Origin: Salinivibrio kushneri | GTDB lineage: Bacteria > Pseudomonadota > Gammaproteobacteria > Enterobacterales > Vibrionaceae | Assembly: GCF_027286325.1 (NCBI RefSeq) | Contig: NZ_CP114588.1 | Span: 2,443,317-2,507,316 of the forward strand | Reading direction: 5' to 3' | Length of the DNA: 64,000 nucleotides | Part shown: one piece after another, positions 31,201-38,929 of the stretch | How the letters are laid out: every line of letters begins with the position of its first letter | Numbering within the stretch: position 1 is the stretch's first letter | Translations under genes and position numbers: made by a program | Notes under the pieces: model-generated | Database searches by the model: none | Told to the model about the DNA's origin: nothing | The model's input: the letters and a program-made list of their open reading frames with translations, nothing else

Positions 31201-32014
31201 TCGCCGTGCCTTGGGGCGCCGTCACTGAGAAGCTATCAATGGTTACCGCACTGCCTCGAACGCTGCCCGCCAGTGATAACGATGAAAGTGTTTGCACTGT
31301 GCCCGTCTCAATGCGTGCATCTTGCAAATGGAGCTGCTCCACCTCGATAGCCAGCGGCAGCGCCACCGTGGGTAATTCCAGCCCTGGATAATGCCATGGC
31401 GGGCTTGCCTCCGCGCTATCCGGTTTACCGACCGCTTGGTCGGTATTTTCTTGAGGTTCAGTGTTGCTCGGCAGGCTCACCACCAACTGCTGCCAATCGG
31501 TCGGCGATAAGGTTAAGGTGTCGCCAACAAAATGCACGCCCCCTTGCAGTTGGTGCCAACTCACCGACTGTCCAGCGACCTGAATCGCCACCTCGTTAAA
31601 GGCAAAGGCATTGACATGAATAGGCAACGGCGCTTGGATAGCCGGCGTGGACGCGTCTTCCGACGGTGTATCCTCCTCACTCGCGGGCAAACTCATATCG
31701 AGCGTGACGCCCTCCGCGGCCAATTGGTCAATACAAAGCGCAGGCGTCAGTAAGCACTTACCTTGGATAACAAGATTCAGCTGTTTAGCATTCAGTTGCA
31801 GCTGCGCATCATCATAGCGCACCCCTTGCAGCACAAACCCGGTCAGCAGGCTGCCTTCGGCATTATCAACCGATAACGCAGGTAAAGCTTTCTGCGCGCC
31901 CCACAGGCCCACTTGCAAACCCACCGGGGTAAAAAGTGCGGCCGCCACCAGCCCCACCAAAGAAAAAATACCAATTAACGCAATAAACGTTAGCCTGACC
32001 AACCAGCGACTCAT
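28244..32014 (-). CDS. tamB: Translocation and assembly module protein TamB
   Basis: Very large AsmA-like protein anchored in the inner membrane that spans the periplasm to TamA and helps move phospholipids and autotransporters. 1,256 residues against about 1,259 in E. coli. N-terminal membrane anchor (about residues 7-27), long repetitive beta-helical middle, and C-terminal DUF490 ending [30 protein letters not shown]. Its ATG overlaps the tamA stop (ATGA), so translation is coupled. Many long antisense frames here are composition shadows. Confidence 0.95.
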   Translation of the reverse strand: [1256 protein letters not shown]

Positions 32015-33714
32015 AACTCAGGCCCCAAGGTAAGGTGTACACGAAAATCATCATCGTCATTATCAAAGCCATGTGCGACATCAAGACGAATAGGGCCTAC
32101 CGGCGATGACCAGCGAATACCGGTACCGGCCGCACGCTTCCACGATAAATGACTGGTCCACGCATCACCGCCATCGGTAAATAACGCCCACCACCAGTTG
32201 CCGCCGAGGCGATATTGATACTCTAACGTACCGGTTAACATATAGCGTGCGCCACTTAACTGACCACTGTCATCAACAGGTGAAACGGTCTCATAGCCAT
32301 AACCGCGAATACTGTTATCGCCGCCGGCGAAAAAACGTAACGACGGCGGCGCTTCACTAAACTCTTCAGAAATCAGAGCACCACCATCAACACGTAATAA
32401 GCCGCGATGGTTTTTATTGAGACTGCGAATCCACGCACTCCGCCCTTGCAAGCGCACCAAACTAATATCGGACAGCCAAACCGGATCGGCCGCTTCCAAT
32501 GTAATGGATTGTTTGTCTCCCCAATGCGGCATCAATCCACCGCGAGCGCGGGTGCGGGTAAAATTGATCCCAGGCAGCACCACGCTGACGCTATCTTCAT
32601 CTTGCCCTTGGGTGTAGTCCTCATAAAGCCAGCGTAACGAGACACTGCGTTGCCAGCCGGTATCATACAGCCAATGGCGAGAGACAGAGGTGGACACCTC
32701 GAGGCTGGAGGTATCGCGTTGATCGGTATTTTGTAACCCTAACTGCACTTGATAATACTCGCGGGAAACATCCTCCAAGGGGACCTTGTAGGTCGAGGTT
32801 AGCGTCTGTTCAGGCTCAGAAATGGCCAGTGATGTGGTGATACTGTGGCCGCGTGAGTTATACCAGGGTTTTCGCCAGTTAAACTTGAACCGCGGACCAG
32901 TGTCGGTGGAGTACCCAATCCCCGTTTCAAACTTGTTGCGTGCTTCGGGGGTCAGCGTCACCTGGATCGGCACTTCGTTGTCATCGGCTTCTTCCATGTC
33001 CGCTTGCACCAAGGCACTGGAGAACCAACCGGTATTCGCGAGAGCCTGGTTAAACTCGCCCAACACCGACACGCGATACGGCTCGCCCGGGGAAAAATCA
33101 CGTAAGGTGTCGAGGCGCTGCAACTGAATTTGCGCACCTTGGTAGCGAATCGCACCAAAGTGATAGCGCTTACCACTGGCAAAGTGAAGCCGAATAAAGG
33201 CCTGCTGACGATCAGGGGCGACCTCTAATCGCGTTTGCGTAAAACGACCATCAAAATACCCTTTTTTCACTGCCAAACTTTGAATCTGGCTTTTTAGCGT
33301 CTCGTAATCACTGTGATTGAGCCTGGCACCCGGCTGAGGCCCTTTCGCGATGAGAGCATGAAAATCATCATCCATATTGGCTTCGCCACTGAACACTACA
33401 TCCACTTGCGCCAAGCGCACTGGCTCACCGCGGTCAACCTTGACGTTAAGCGTGTCATCACCGTCCATCTGAGTGGTAATTATGGGTTGATAAAACCCCA
33501 CCGCTTGCAGCGCTTTGCGCACGTCTTTTTCGACGCGAGCAATAAACCGGTAGGAGCCATCCCGCTCTTCTGGGGCAATCGCCGCGAGATAGGTCTCGAC
33601 GTTATCTTGTGCAATGCCGTCTAGCCCTTCAATATCAATGTCGACATCCGCACGGGCAATGCTAGACATAAAGCTGACAGCGATCGCGAATAGGGGGAAT
33701 AGCCGTATATTCAT
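32011..33714 (-). CDS. tamA: Outer-membrane translocation protein TamA
   Basis: Omp85-family barrel partner of TamB. Start chosen at MNIRLFPLFAIAVSF, giving 567 residues (E. coli 577) with a signal peptide ending ARA/D; an earlier in-frame start would add 30 residues without signal character. Three POTRA domains are followed by a 16-strand barrel with FFAGGDNSIRGYGYETVSP, the conserved lid-lock motif, and the terminal RLDVAHGFDNDDDDFRVHLTLGPEL. Divergent from msrA, as in E. coli. Confidence 0.95.
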   Translation of the reverse strand: MNIRLFPLFAIAVSFMSSIARADVDIDIEGLDGIAQDNVETYLAAIAPEERDGSYRFIARVEKDVRKALQAVGFYQPIITTQMDGDDTLNVKVDRGEPVRLAQVDVVFSGEANMDDDFHALIAKGPQPGARLNHSDYETLKSQIQSLAVKKGYFDGRFTQTRLEVAPDRQQAFIRLHFASGKRYHFGAIRYQGAQIQLQRLDTLRDFSPGEPYRVSVLGEFNQALANTGWFSSALVQADMEEADDNEVPIQVTLTPEARNKFETGIGYSTDTGPRFKFNWRKPWYNSRGHSITTSLAISEPEQTLTSTYKVPLEDVSREYYQVQLGLQNTDQRDTSSLEVSTSVSRHWLYDTGWQRSVSLRWLYEDYTQGQDEDSVSVVLPGINFTRTRARGGLMPHWGDKQSITLEAADPVWLSDISLVRLQGRSAWIRSLNKNHRGLLRVDGGALISEEFSEAPPSLRFFAGGDNSIRGYGYETVSPVDDSGQLSGARYMLTGTLEYQYRLGGNWWWALFTDGGDAWTSHLSWKRAAGTGIRWSSPVGPIRLDVAHGFDNDDDDFRVHLTLGPEL

Positions 33715-33902
33715 GCAGTGAGATCCATTACCCGGGTGTCGCCCGGCTAAATTGATGATATCTTGCCATATTACGTGTTGAGCGGGGCTGGATGCCAGCA
33801 TCATGTTGATAATAAGATGCGGAGTCCATGCCTGTATGCCAACCCATTACGTACACAGCAGTACGCTTTGTACTTTTACACCACAGCAGTCAAAGGATGC
33901 CT

Positions 33903-34535
33903 ATGTCGATGCAATCTTCCTTTATCCAACCCGAGAATGCGATAGCCGATCGCACCGACCCGATTATTCCAGCCGAACCGCACGCGGTATATAATCAGCC
34001 TATCACGGCCACACCGGCAGCAGGTCAAAAACAGGTTATTTTTGGCATGGGCTGTTTTTGGGGTGCCGAGAGAAAGTGGTGGCAACAGCCAGGTGTGGTG
34101 ATGACATCGGTCGGATACAGTGGCGGCGTCACCCAACACCCGCGTTATCAAGACGTGTGCACAGGACAAACCGGCCATGCCGAAGTCGTCAATGTGATTT
34201 TCGACCCGTCCGTGGTGAGCTTAGACACCCTACTGGCGGTATTCTGGGAAAACCACGATCCAACCCAAGGCATGCGTCAAGGCAATGATGTCGGTCCGCA
34301 GTACCGCTCCGCGATTTACTATTGCGATCCGGCGGACAAAGCCAGCGTCGAGGCGAGCCTGGCGACCTATCAAGCAGCATTGAGAGAGGCCGGTAAGCCA
34401 GATGCAGTCACCACTGAGATCGCACCGGCTGGCGCGTACTACTTCGCAGAAACTGACCACCAGCAATACCTGCACAAAAATCCGCAAGGTTATTGCGGCT
34501 TAGGGGGCACAGGTGTGTGTTTCCCACCACAATAA
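33903..34535 (+). CDS. msrA: Peptide methionine-S-sulfoxide reductase MsrA
   Basis: Repairs oxidised methionine. 210 residues from MSMQSSFIQPENAIADRTDP, 6 bases after AAAGGA; the upstream in-frame extension lacks family similarity. Catalytic Cys in FGMGCFWGAE, TGHAEVVNVIFDP and DPTQGMRQGNDVGPQYRSAIYY follow, and two resolving cysteines lie in the tail GYCGLGGTGVCF. Shares a bidirectional terminator with the convergent ytfK. Confidence 0.96.
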   Translation: MSMQSSFIQPENAIADRTDPIIPAEPHAVYNQPITATPAAGQKQVIFGMGCFWGAERKWWQQPGVVMTSVGYSGGVTQHPRYQDVCTGQTGHAEVVNVIFDPSVVSLDTLLAVFWENHDPTQGMRQGNDVGPQYRSAIYYCDPADKASVEASLATYQAALREAGKPDAVTTEIAPAGAYYFAETDHQQYLHKNPQGYCGLGGTGVCFPPQ

Positions 34536-34572
34536 GCCTTTCGCAACCAACCATCGCTGAATAGTGAGGCAT

Positions 34573-34606
34573 AAAAAAACACGTCCTAAGAGACGTGTTT
34601 TTTTTT
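34573..34606. terminator. Bidirectional terminator between msrA and ytfK
   Basis: ACACGTC and GACGTGT with loop CTAAGA, flanked by A7 on the left and T9 on the right, so it works on both strands. Confidence 0.88.
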
Positions 34607-34620
34607 CAGTGTGGCGACGC

Positions 34621-34827
34621 TTAGGCAGTAATGGCCATGGCTTTAATTTCTTTATTCACCTCAGTCATTACCGATAACGCTCGTTTGTCACTGTGTCCCG
34701 GCGGCAGCAAACGGCCACCGTCAAACTCAAACGCGCCTACACCTTCGATATAGAGTCGGCCCTTAAAAAATCGTTTCACATACCGCGCAATCTGGGTTGG
34801 TCGATATTGACGAAAGATGCGAAGCAT
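34621..34827 (-). CDS. ytfK: DUF1107 protein YtfK
   Basis: 68-residue protein matching E. coli YtfK over its full length (IFRQYRPTQIARYVKRFFKGRLYIEGVGAFEFDGGRLL, then LSVMTEVNKEI). In E. coli YtfK tilts SpoT toward (p)ppGpp synthesis during phosphate or fatty-acid starvation. Neighbouring msrA and tamAB agree with the E. coli order. GAAAGGGATCC precedes ATG. Confidence 0.9.
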   Translation of the reverse strand: MLRIFRQYRPTQIARYVKRFFKGRLYIEGVGAFEFDGGRLLPPGHSDKRALSVMTEVNKEIKAMAITA

Positions 34828-34860
34828 AAGGATCCCTTTCTTTTTCTCAACAAAGTCTGA

Positions 34861-35079
34861 TTAACAGACCGAAACGGTAACCCGATTCATTCACTTCACA
34901 GCAAATATGAGCTACCACCATGGAGAGCTGAAGATTATATAACCCTCTCCGCGTATAAAGCTAAGCAAGCAAAGTGCCACCTTGCCAAGGTGACTAACAC
35001 ACTATTAGAGGTGATGAAAAACCAAAAGTTCCCTCGTGAGATCGATGACGAGCCAATGCTTTTTAAGCTCACAGGATAA
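34861..35079 (+). pseudogene. Start-less coding remnant, unrecognised
   Basis: An open frame of 72 codons follows an in-frame TGA at 34858 and ends in TAA. Its translation is protein-like, for example ELPPWRAEDYITLSAYKAKQ and then FPREIDDEPMLFKLTG, but there is no ATG in a useful position (first GTG at 34990, first ATG at 35014). It fills most of the gap between ytfK and ytfJ, which is more AT-rich than its neighbours. It reads like the 3' end of a decayed gene. I do not recognise the family. Confidence 0.4.
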
Positions 35080-35151
35080 AACTCCGATCTTGCGCACGGA
35101 TTCACCCTAGATACTTGGCACAAATCACCGTCTGGCGTAACCATAGATAAC

Positions 35152-35168
35152 TTGGCACTTGATGCCAA
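35152..35168. repeat. Inverted repeat upstream of ytfJ
   Basis: TTGGCA and TGCCAA arms with a 5-base centre (CTTGA), 30 bases before the ytfJ start. A second ACTTGGCAC lies at about 35113, so the left arm is also directly repeated. It may be an operator for ytfJ; the regulator is unknown. Confidence 0.45.
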
Positions 35169-35197
35169 ATAGTGACCACAAACATGGATGATTAATA

Positions 35198-35755
35198 ATG
35201 AAAAAAACCACCCTACTCGCTCTCACCTTTGCGCTACTCTCTGGCACCAGTATGGCGCACACGATCCAAAATGGTGCGCCCTTACCGCCAGCCAAGGTCG
35301 CCGAGCACGGCGAATTGACCCTCAAAGGCGACGATATCGCTTATCAAGTTTGGCAAACCGAGCAATTGCCGGGCAAAGTACGCGTGATCCAGGCCATCGC
35401 CGGACGCAGCAGCGCCAAAGAAATGAATGCCCCCTTGATGGAAGCCATCACCGCCGCAGACTTTGACGACGCTCGCTACCAAACCACCACCATCATTAAC
35501 CAAGATGATGCGATTTGGGGCACCGGTGGCTTTGTCAAATCATCAGCCGAAGACAGTAAACGCGAGTTTAGCTGGTCCTCTATTGTGCTCGACGAAAACG
35601 GCAGTGTCGCCGACGCCTGGCGCCTAAAAGAAGAAAGCTCGTTAATTGCCGTATTGGATGACACAGGCTCGGTACGTTTTGTCAAAGAGGGCAAATTGAG
35701 TGCCGACGAAGTGAATCAAGTCGTCAGCTTGCTCACCCAACTGGTCAATCAATAA
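35198..35755 (+). CDS. ytfJ: YtfJ family periplasmic protein
   Basis: 185 residues, full-length match to E. coli YtfJ. Signal peptide MKKTTLLALTFALLSGTSMA, then a thioredoxin-like fold without the CXXC pair (GKVRVIQAIAGRSSAKEMNAPLMEAI, YQTTTIINQDDAIWGTGGFVKSS). The biochemical role is not established. Unusually weak ribosome-binding site (AATA before ATG). Followed by a GC hairpin. Confidence 0.88.
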   Translation: MKKTTLLALTFALLSGTSMAHTIQNGAPLPPAKVAEHGELTLKGDDIAYQVWQTEQLPGKVRVIQAIAGRSSAKEMNAPLMEAITAADFDDARYQTTTIINQDDAIWGTGGFVKSSAEDSKREFSWSSIVLDENGSVADAWRLKEESSLIAVLDDTGSVRFVKEGKLSADEVNQVVSLLTQLVNQ

Positions 35756-35760
35756 ACCAA

Positions 35761-35779
35761 GCGCGGGGAAAGCCCGCGC
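35761..35779 (+). terminator. Hairpin after ytfJ
   Basis: GCGCGGG and CCCGCGC arms around GAAAG; no T-tract follows. It separates ytfJ from the zinc operon. Confidence 0.5.
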
Positions 35780-35813
35780 TGTCATTCAACACTTGGCGTT
35801 GATGATGATAATT

Positions 35814-35831
35814 GTTATGTTATCACATTAC
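35814..35831. promoter_or_regulatory. Zur-box-like operator of the zinc operon
   Basis: GTTATGTTATCACATTAC is an 18-base near-palindrome that differs in two places from GTTATGTTATAACATAAC, the idealised gammaproteobacterial Zur site. It lies 22 bases before the first gene of a five-gene metal-uptake cluster, where Zur repression at high zinc would be expected. Confidence 0.7.
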
Positions 35832-35853
35832 TTTTAAAGGTGTGGATGTCTGC

Positions 35854-36141
35854 ATGACTCGGCCGTTTATCGTCCATCTGCTGTTGATCGTCGTACTCAG
35901 CCAATCTGGGCTGTGGGCGCGTCATCACCTCGATACCTTCACGCCCACACATCACAGCGAACATTGCAGCCTCTGTCATTTGGCGCCTCCCGCACTGATC
36001 GCGTATGCGGTCTCAGCGCCTGCCCCCACTTATGTGGTCAACGCGATTGTTGCGCTCTCAAAGCCTGCTCAGGCTTACCACATCGCCATTGCCTTTTCAG
36101 CGCGCGACCCACCTAGTCGGATAAATACCGCAATGATTTAA
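35854..36141 (+). CDS. Small His/Cys protein, DUF2946-like, first gene of the zinc operon
   Basis: 95 residues from MTRPFIVHLLLIVVLSQSG (AAAGGTG upstream). An N-terminal signal or anchor segment is followed by a histidine- and cysteine-bearing patch (RHHLDTFTPTHHSEHCSLCH), a C-X-X-C-H arrangement resembling DUF2946 proteins, and then a second hydrophobic stretch. Probably periplasmic or membrane-anchored metal binding. Position directly after a Zur-like box and 25 bases before the DUF2796 gene supports a zinc role. Family assignment is by pattern only. Confidence 0.65.
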   Translation: MTRPFIVHLLLIVVLSQSGLWARHHLDTFTPTHHSEHCSLCHLAPPALIAYAVSAPAPTYVVNAIVALSKPAQAYHIAIAFSARDPPSRINTAMI

Positions 36142-36166
36142 TCCATTTATTCACTAGGAGAACCCA

Positions 36167-36934
36167 ATGAAAACGCGTTTTTTACCCAATGTTATCGCCA
36201 TGGCCATCGCAACCGCGTCCACAGCCACAGTTGCTGACGAAGCCAACTATCAGTCGTTCGATGCCCACGTACACGGTGAAGTCACCGCAAGCCTTGCCCA
36301 AGACGGTGAGCGTGTGCTGATTGAATTGACCGCACCCGGCCATGATGTGGTTGGGTTTGAGCACCACCCTAAAAATGCCAAGGATCAGCAAACGCTCGAA
36401 GATGCTTATGCACTGCTGCGTGATGGCGGGAAACGCTTCCAGCTTGCTAAGGCAGCCGATTGCCAGCTCGCTGAGACCAAAGTCACCAGCAGTTTTGACG
36501 ACTACGACGACCATCATGGCCAAGACGAGCATCACGATCATGGCGAACATCATGGCCACGATGAGCACCACGGTCACGACGAACACCACGGCCACGACGA
36601 GCACCACGGCCACGACGAACACCACGGCCACGACGAGCACCACGGCCACGACGAACACCACGGTCACGACGAGCACCATGACCACGACGAGCACCACGGC
36701 CACGATGAGCATGATGCTCACCATGACGACCATCATGGGCATGATCACGGTAACCACAACACCTTATCGGCAAACTATCAATTCGTTTGCCAAAACCCGC
36801 AAGCCTTCACCGAATTGCAAACTGATTGGTTTAGCCTATTCCCCAACACAGAAACCATCAAAATTCAGGCCTTTACTGATGACAAGGTCTGGGTCGAAAC
36901 CTTGAATCGTGCCAAGTCGCACATCCAGTGGTAG
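36167..36934 (+). CDS. Zinc-binding periplasmic protein, DUF2796 (ZrgA-like)
   Basis: 255 residues. Signal peptide ending TVA/DE, then an N-terminal domain (FDAHVHGEVTASLAQDGERVLIELTAPGHDVVGFEHHPK), a long histidine tract made of ten hexapeptides of the EHHGHD type (about residues 121-180), and a C-terminal domain (NYQFVCQNPQAFTELQTDWFSLFPN). Such proteins capture zinc in the periplasm. In V. cholerae a five-gene zinc system named ZrgABCDE is, from memory, made of these families; I do not assign letters. ABC genes follow. Confidence 0.82.
   Translation: MKTRFLPNVIAMAIATASTATVADEANYQSFDAHVHGEVTASLAQDGERVLIELTAPGHDVVGFEHHPKNAKDQQTLEDAYALLRDGGKRFQLAKAADCQLAETKVTSSFDDYDDHHGQDEHHDHGEHHGHDEHHGHDEHHGHDEHHGHDEHHGHDEHHGHDEHHGHDEHHDHDEHHGHDEHDAHHDDHHGHDHGNHNTLSANYQFVCQNPQAFTELQTDWFSLFPNTETIKIQAFTDDKVWVETLNRAKSHIQW
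36527..36706 (+). repeat. Ten tandem 18-bp repeats encoding the histidine tract
   Basis: Each unit encodes six residues, mostly EHHGHD. In the middle, copies alternate GAA and GAG for the Glu codon, giving a 36-bp higher-order period, so expansion probably went by pairs. The copy number is likely to vary between strains by slippage, always in frame. Confidence 0.9.
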
Positions 36935-36940
36935 TGAACA

Positions 36941-36966
36941 AGGAGGCGGGGCGCATCCAGCGCCCC
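36941..36966 (+). promoter_or_regulatory. Shine-Dalgarno followed by a spacer hairpin before the ABC ATPase
   Basis: AGGAGG at 36941-36946 is followed by a hairpin with arms GGGGCG and CGCCCC and loop CATCCAG (36948-36966); the ATG is at 36975. The linear spacing is 28 bases, far too long, but with the hairpin folded out it is 9, which is ideal. No other good site precedes this ATG. Confidence 0.55.
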
Positions 36967-36974
36967 TGTCAGGC

Positions 36975-37670
36975 ATGATAACCATCGAACAACTACGTTT
37001 TACTTGGCCAGCTCAGCCGCAACCTATTTTAGATATCGATAGCTTTGCGGTCGTTGAAGGCGAGCATGTATTTTTAAAAGGCCCCAGTGGCAGCGGGAAA
37101 TCCACGCTACTGAGCCTGATTGCAGGCATTCATACCCCACAATCGGGGACACTGACGGTCAATCATCAAGCGCTTACCGCACTGAATGATCGCCAACGGG
37201 ATCAGTTCCGTGCTAACCATATTGGTTATATTTTTCAGCAATTTAATCTGCTGCCCTATTTATCGGTGATTGATAATGTCACCGTCCCGCTACGCTTTTC
37301 TCACACGCGGCGTCAGGCACTCTGCCAACCGGCACACCAAGAGGCCGCCTATCTACTCGATAAGCTTGGTCTTCCCGCACACTGTTACCATCAGCCAGTG
37401 ACTGCGCTAAGTATCGGCCAGCAACAGCGGGTCGCCGCGGCACGGGCATTAATTGGGGCACCGGCGTTAATTATCGCTGACGAGCCGACCTCTGCGCTCG
37501 ATGCGGACACCCGCAATACCTTTATTGAGTTGCTTCAAGACCGCTGCCGAGAAGCCAACAGCAGCTTATTGTTTGTCAGCCATGACAGCCAATTGGCGCC
37601 CTTATTTGACCGCGATATCTCGCTTCCCGCGCTTAATCGCGCCATGCATCGCGAGGAGGCCAACCAATGA
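36975..37670 (+). CDS. ABC transporter ATP-binding protein (zinc operon)
   Basis: 231 residues from MITIEQLRFTWP; a GTG at 36909 would add 22 residues inside the zrgA-like gene. Walker A GPSGSGKST, Q-loop IFQQFNLLPYLS, signature LSIGQQQRVAAARAL (LSGGQ variant with Ile), Walker B ALIIADEPTSALD, switch His in LFVSHD. LolD/MacB-type ATPase that pairs with the FtsX-like permease, whose start overlaps its stop (ATGA). Energises the predicted zinc system. Confidence 0.9.
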   Translation: MITIEQLRFTWPAQPQPILDIDSFAVVEGEHVFLKGPSGSGKSTLLSLIAGIHTPQSGTLTVNHQALTALNDRQRDQFRANHIGYIFQQFNLLPYLSVIDNVTVPLRFSHTRRQALCQPAHQEAAYLLDKLGLPAHCYHQPVTALSIGQQQRVAAARALIGAPALIIADEPTSALDADTRNTFIELLQDRCREANSSLLFVSHDSQLAPLFDRDISLPALNRAMHREEANQ

Positions 37671-38926
37671 TTTCACTGTTAGGATTGGCAGGGCAAAGCC
37701 TCAAGAATCGCCGCGCCACCGCACTGCTTTCTTTACTGACCGTCACCATTGCCGTGGTGCTCTTGCTCGGGGTGGAGAAGGTGCGCACCCAAGCCAAAGC
37801 CAGCTTTGCCAATACCATCTCCAACACCGATTTAATTGTCGGCGCCCGCTCCGGCCCCATCAATTTACTGCTCTATTCCGTATTTCGCATCGGTAACGCC
37901 ACCAACAATATCGGCTGGGACAGTTACCAGCGCCTTGGTGAGCATCCGGATGTGAGTTGGACCATCCCCATTTCACTGGGGGACTCTCACCGTGGCTTTC
38001 GGGTGGTTGGTACCACCAATGATTACTTTGATCATTACCAATATGGTCAAAAACAACCACTGGCCTTTCGCCAAGGCGGCCCATTTTCCGGCTTGTTTGA
38101 TACCGTGATTGGTGCCCAAGTGGCGAAAGAGCTGGGATACAAGATGGGCGATAGTCTGGTCATTGCCCATGGACTGGCCGACAAAGGCTTTAATCAGCAT
38201 GACAACCTGCCCTTTACGGTCACCGGGATCTTGGCGCCCACGGGCACCCCCGTCGACCGTAGCGTACATGTGTCGCTCGAGGCCATCGAAGCGATTCATG
38301 TCGGCTGGGAAAGTGGCGCACGACTCGGCCAAGGCCTGACCCAAGCGCAAGCGCAGCAACGCGAGCTGCAACCGGAGCAACTCACCGCGGTGATGGTGGG
38401 CTTGAAAAGCAAAATCAAAACCTTCGCTGTCCAGCGTTGGGTCAACACCTATCCACGCGAACCATTAACCGCCATCATGCCCGGCATTGCCTTGCACGAG
38501 CTATGGGGCATGATGCGGGTGGGCGAACAAGCCCTGCTGGTGATCTCTGGCTTTGTGGCCGTCGCGGGGCTGTTGGGTATGCTCTCAAGCCTGCTCACTA
38601 GCTTGAACGAACGTCGACGAGAAATGGCAATCTTACGTGCAATGGGCGCGCGCCCTTTGCATATTATTTTGCTTTTGGTCAGTGAGGCGGTCGCGATCAC
38701 CTTTGCAGGGATCGTCGTTGGCGTGCTCCTGCTTTATGGTGGACTGGCGTTGGCGCAGCCCTATATTCTCAGTGAATTTGGCTTATTCTTGCCACTCGAT
38801 TGGCCGTCTTCTTATGAGCTTTCACTGATGGCAGGTGTGTTGGTCGCTGGCTTTATCGTGGGATTAATCCCGGCTTGGCGCGCCTACCGACAGGCGCTCG
38901 CTGATGGCATGACAATTAAGGTATAA
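37667..38926 (+). CDS. ABC transporter permease, FtsX/MacB type (zinc operon)
   Basis: 419 residues with one N-terminal membrane segment (about residues 20-37), a large periplasmic MacB-PCD-like domain, and three C-terminal segments of the FtsX family with LTSLNERRREMAILRAMGARP, the coupling region for the ATPase. This class often performs mechanical work or moves lipoproteins and peptides rather than ions, so how it drives zinc uptake is unclear. Four-base overlap with the ATPase gene. Confidence 0.88.
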   Translation: MISLLGLAGQSLKNRRATALLSLLTVTIAVVLLLGVEKVRTQAKASFANTISNTDLIVGARSGPINLLLYSVFRIGNATNNIGWDSYQRLGEHPDVSWTIPISLGDSHRGFRVVGTTNDYFDHYQYGQKQPLAFRQGGPFSGLFDTVIGAQVAKELGYKMGDSLVIAHGLADKGFNQHDNLPFTVTGILAPTGTPVDRSVHVSLEAIEAIHVGWESGARLGQGLTQAQAQQRELQPEQLTAVMVGLKSKIKTFAVQRWVNTYPREPLTAIMPGIALHELWGMMRVGEQALLVISGFVAVAGLLGMLSSLLTSLNERRREMAILRAMGARPLHIILLLVSEAVAITFAGIVVGVLLLYGGLALAQPYILSEFGLFLPLDWPSSYELSLMAGVLVAGFIVGLIPAWRAYRQALADGMTIKV

Positions 38927-38929
38927 CAG

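Noticed and set aside
28970..31753. Many rightward frames inside tamB
   Set aside because: The sense frame is full-length and family-typical; the antisense frames have no recognisable features and come from GC-rich codon bias.
36641..36760. CRISPR-like array at the repeated region
   Set aside because: The repeats are directly adjacent coding units with no spacers and no cas genes.
36182..36773. Long antisense frames over the histidine-rich gene
   Set aside because: They are the complement of the GAC/CAC repeat, giving low-complexity Val/Arg strings with no signal or domain.
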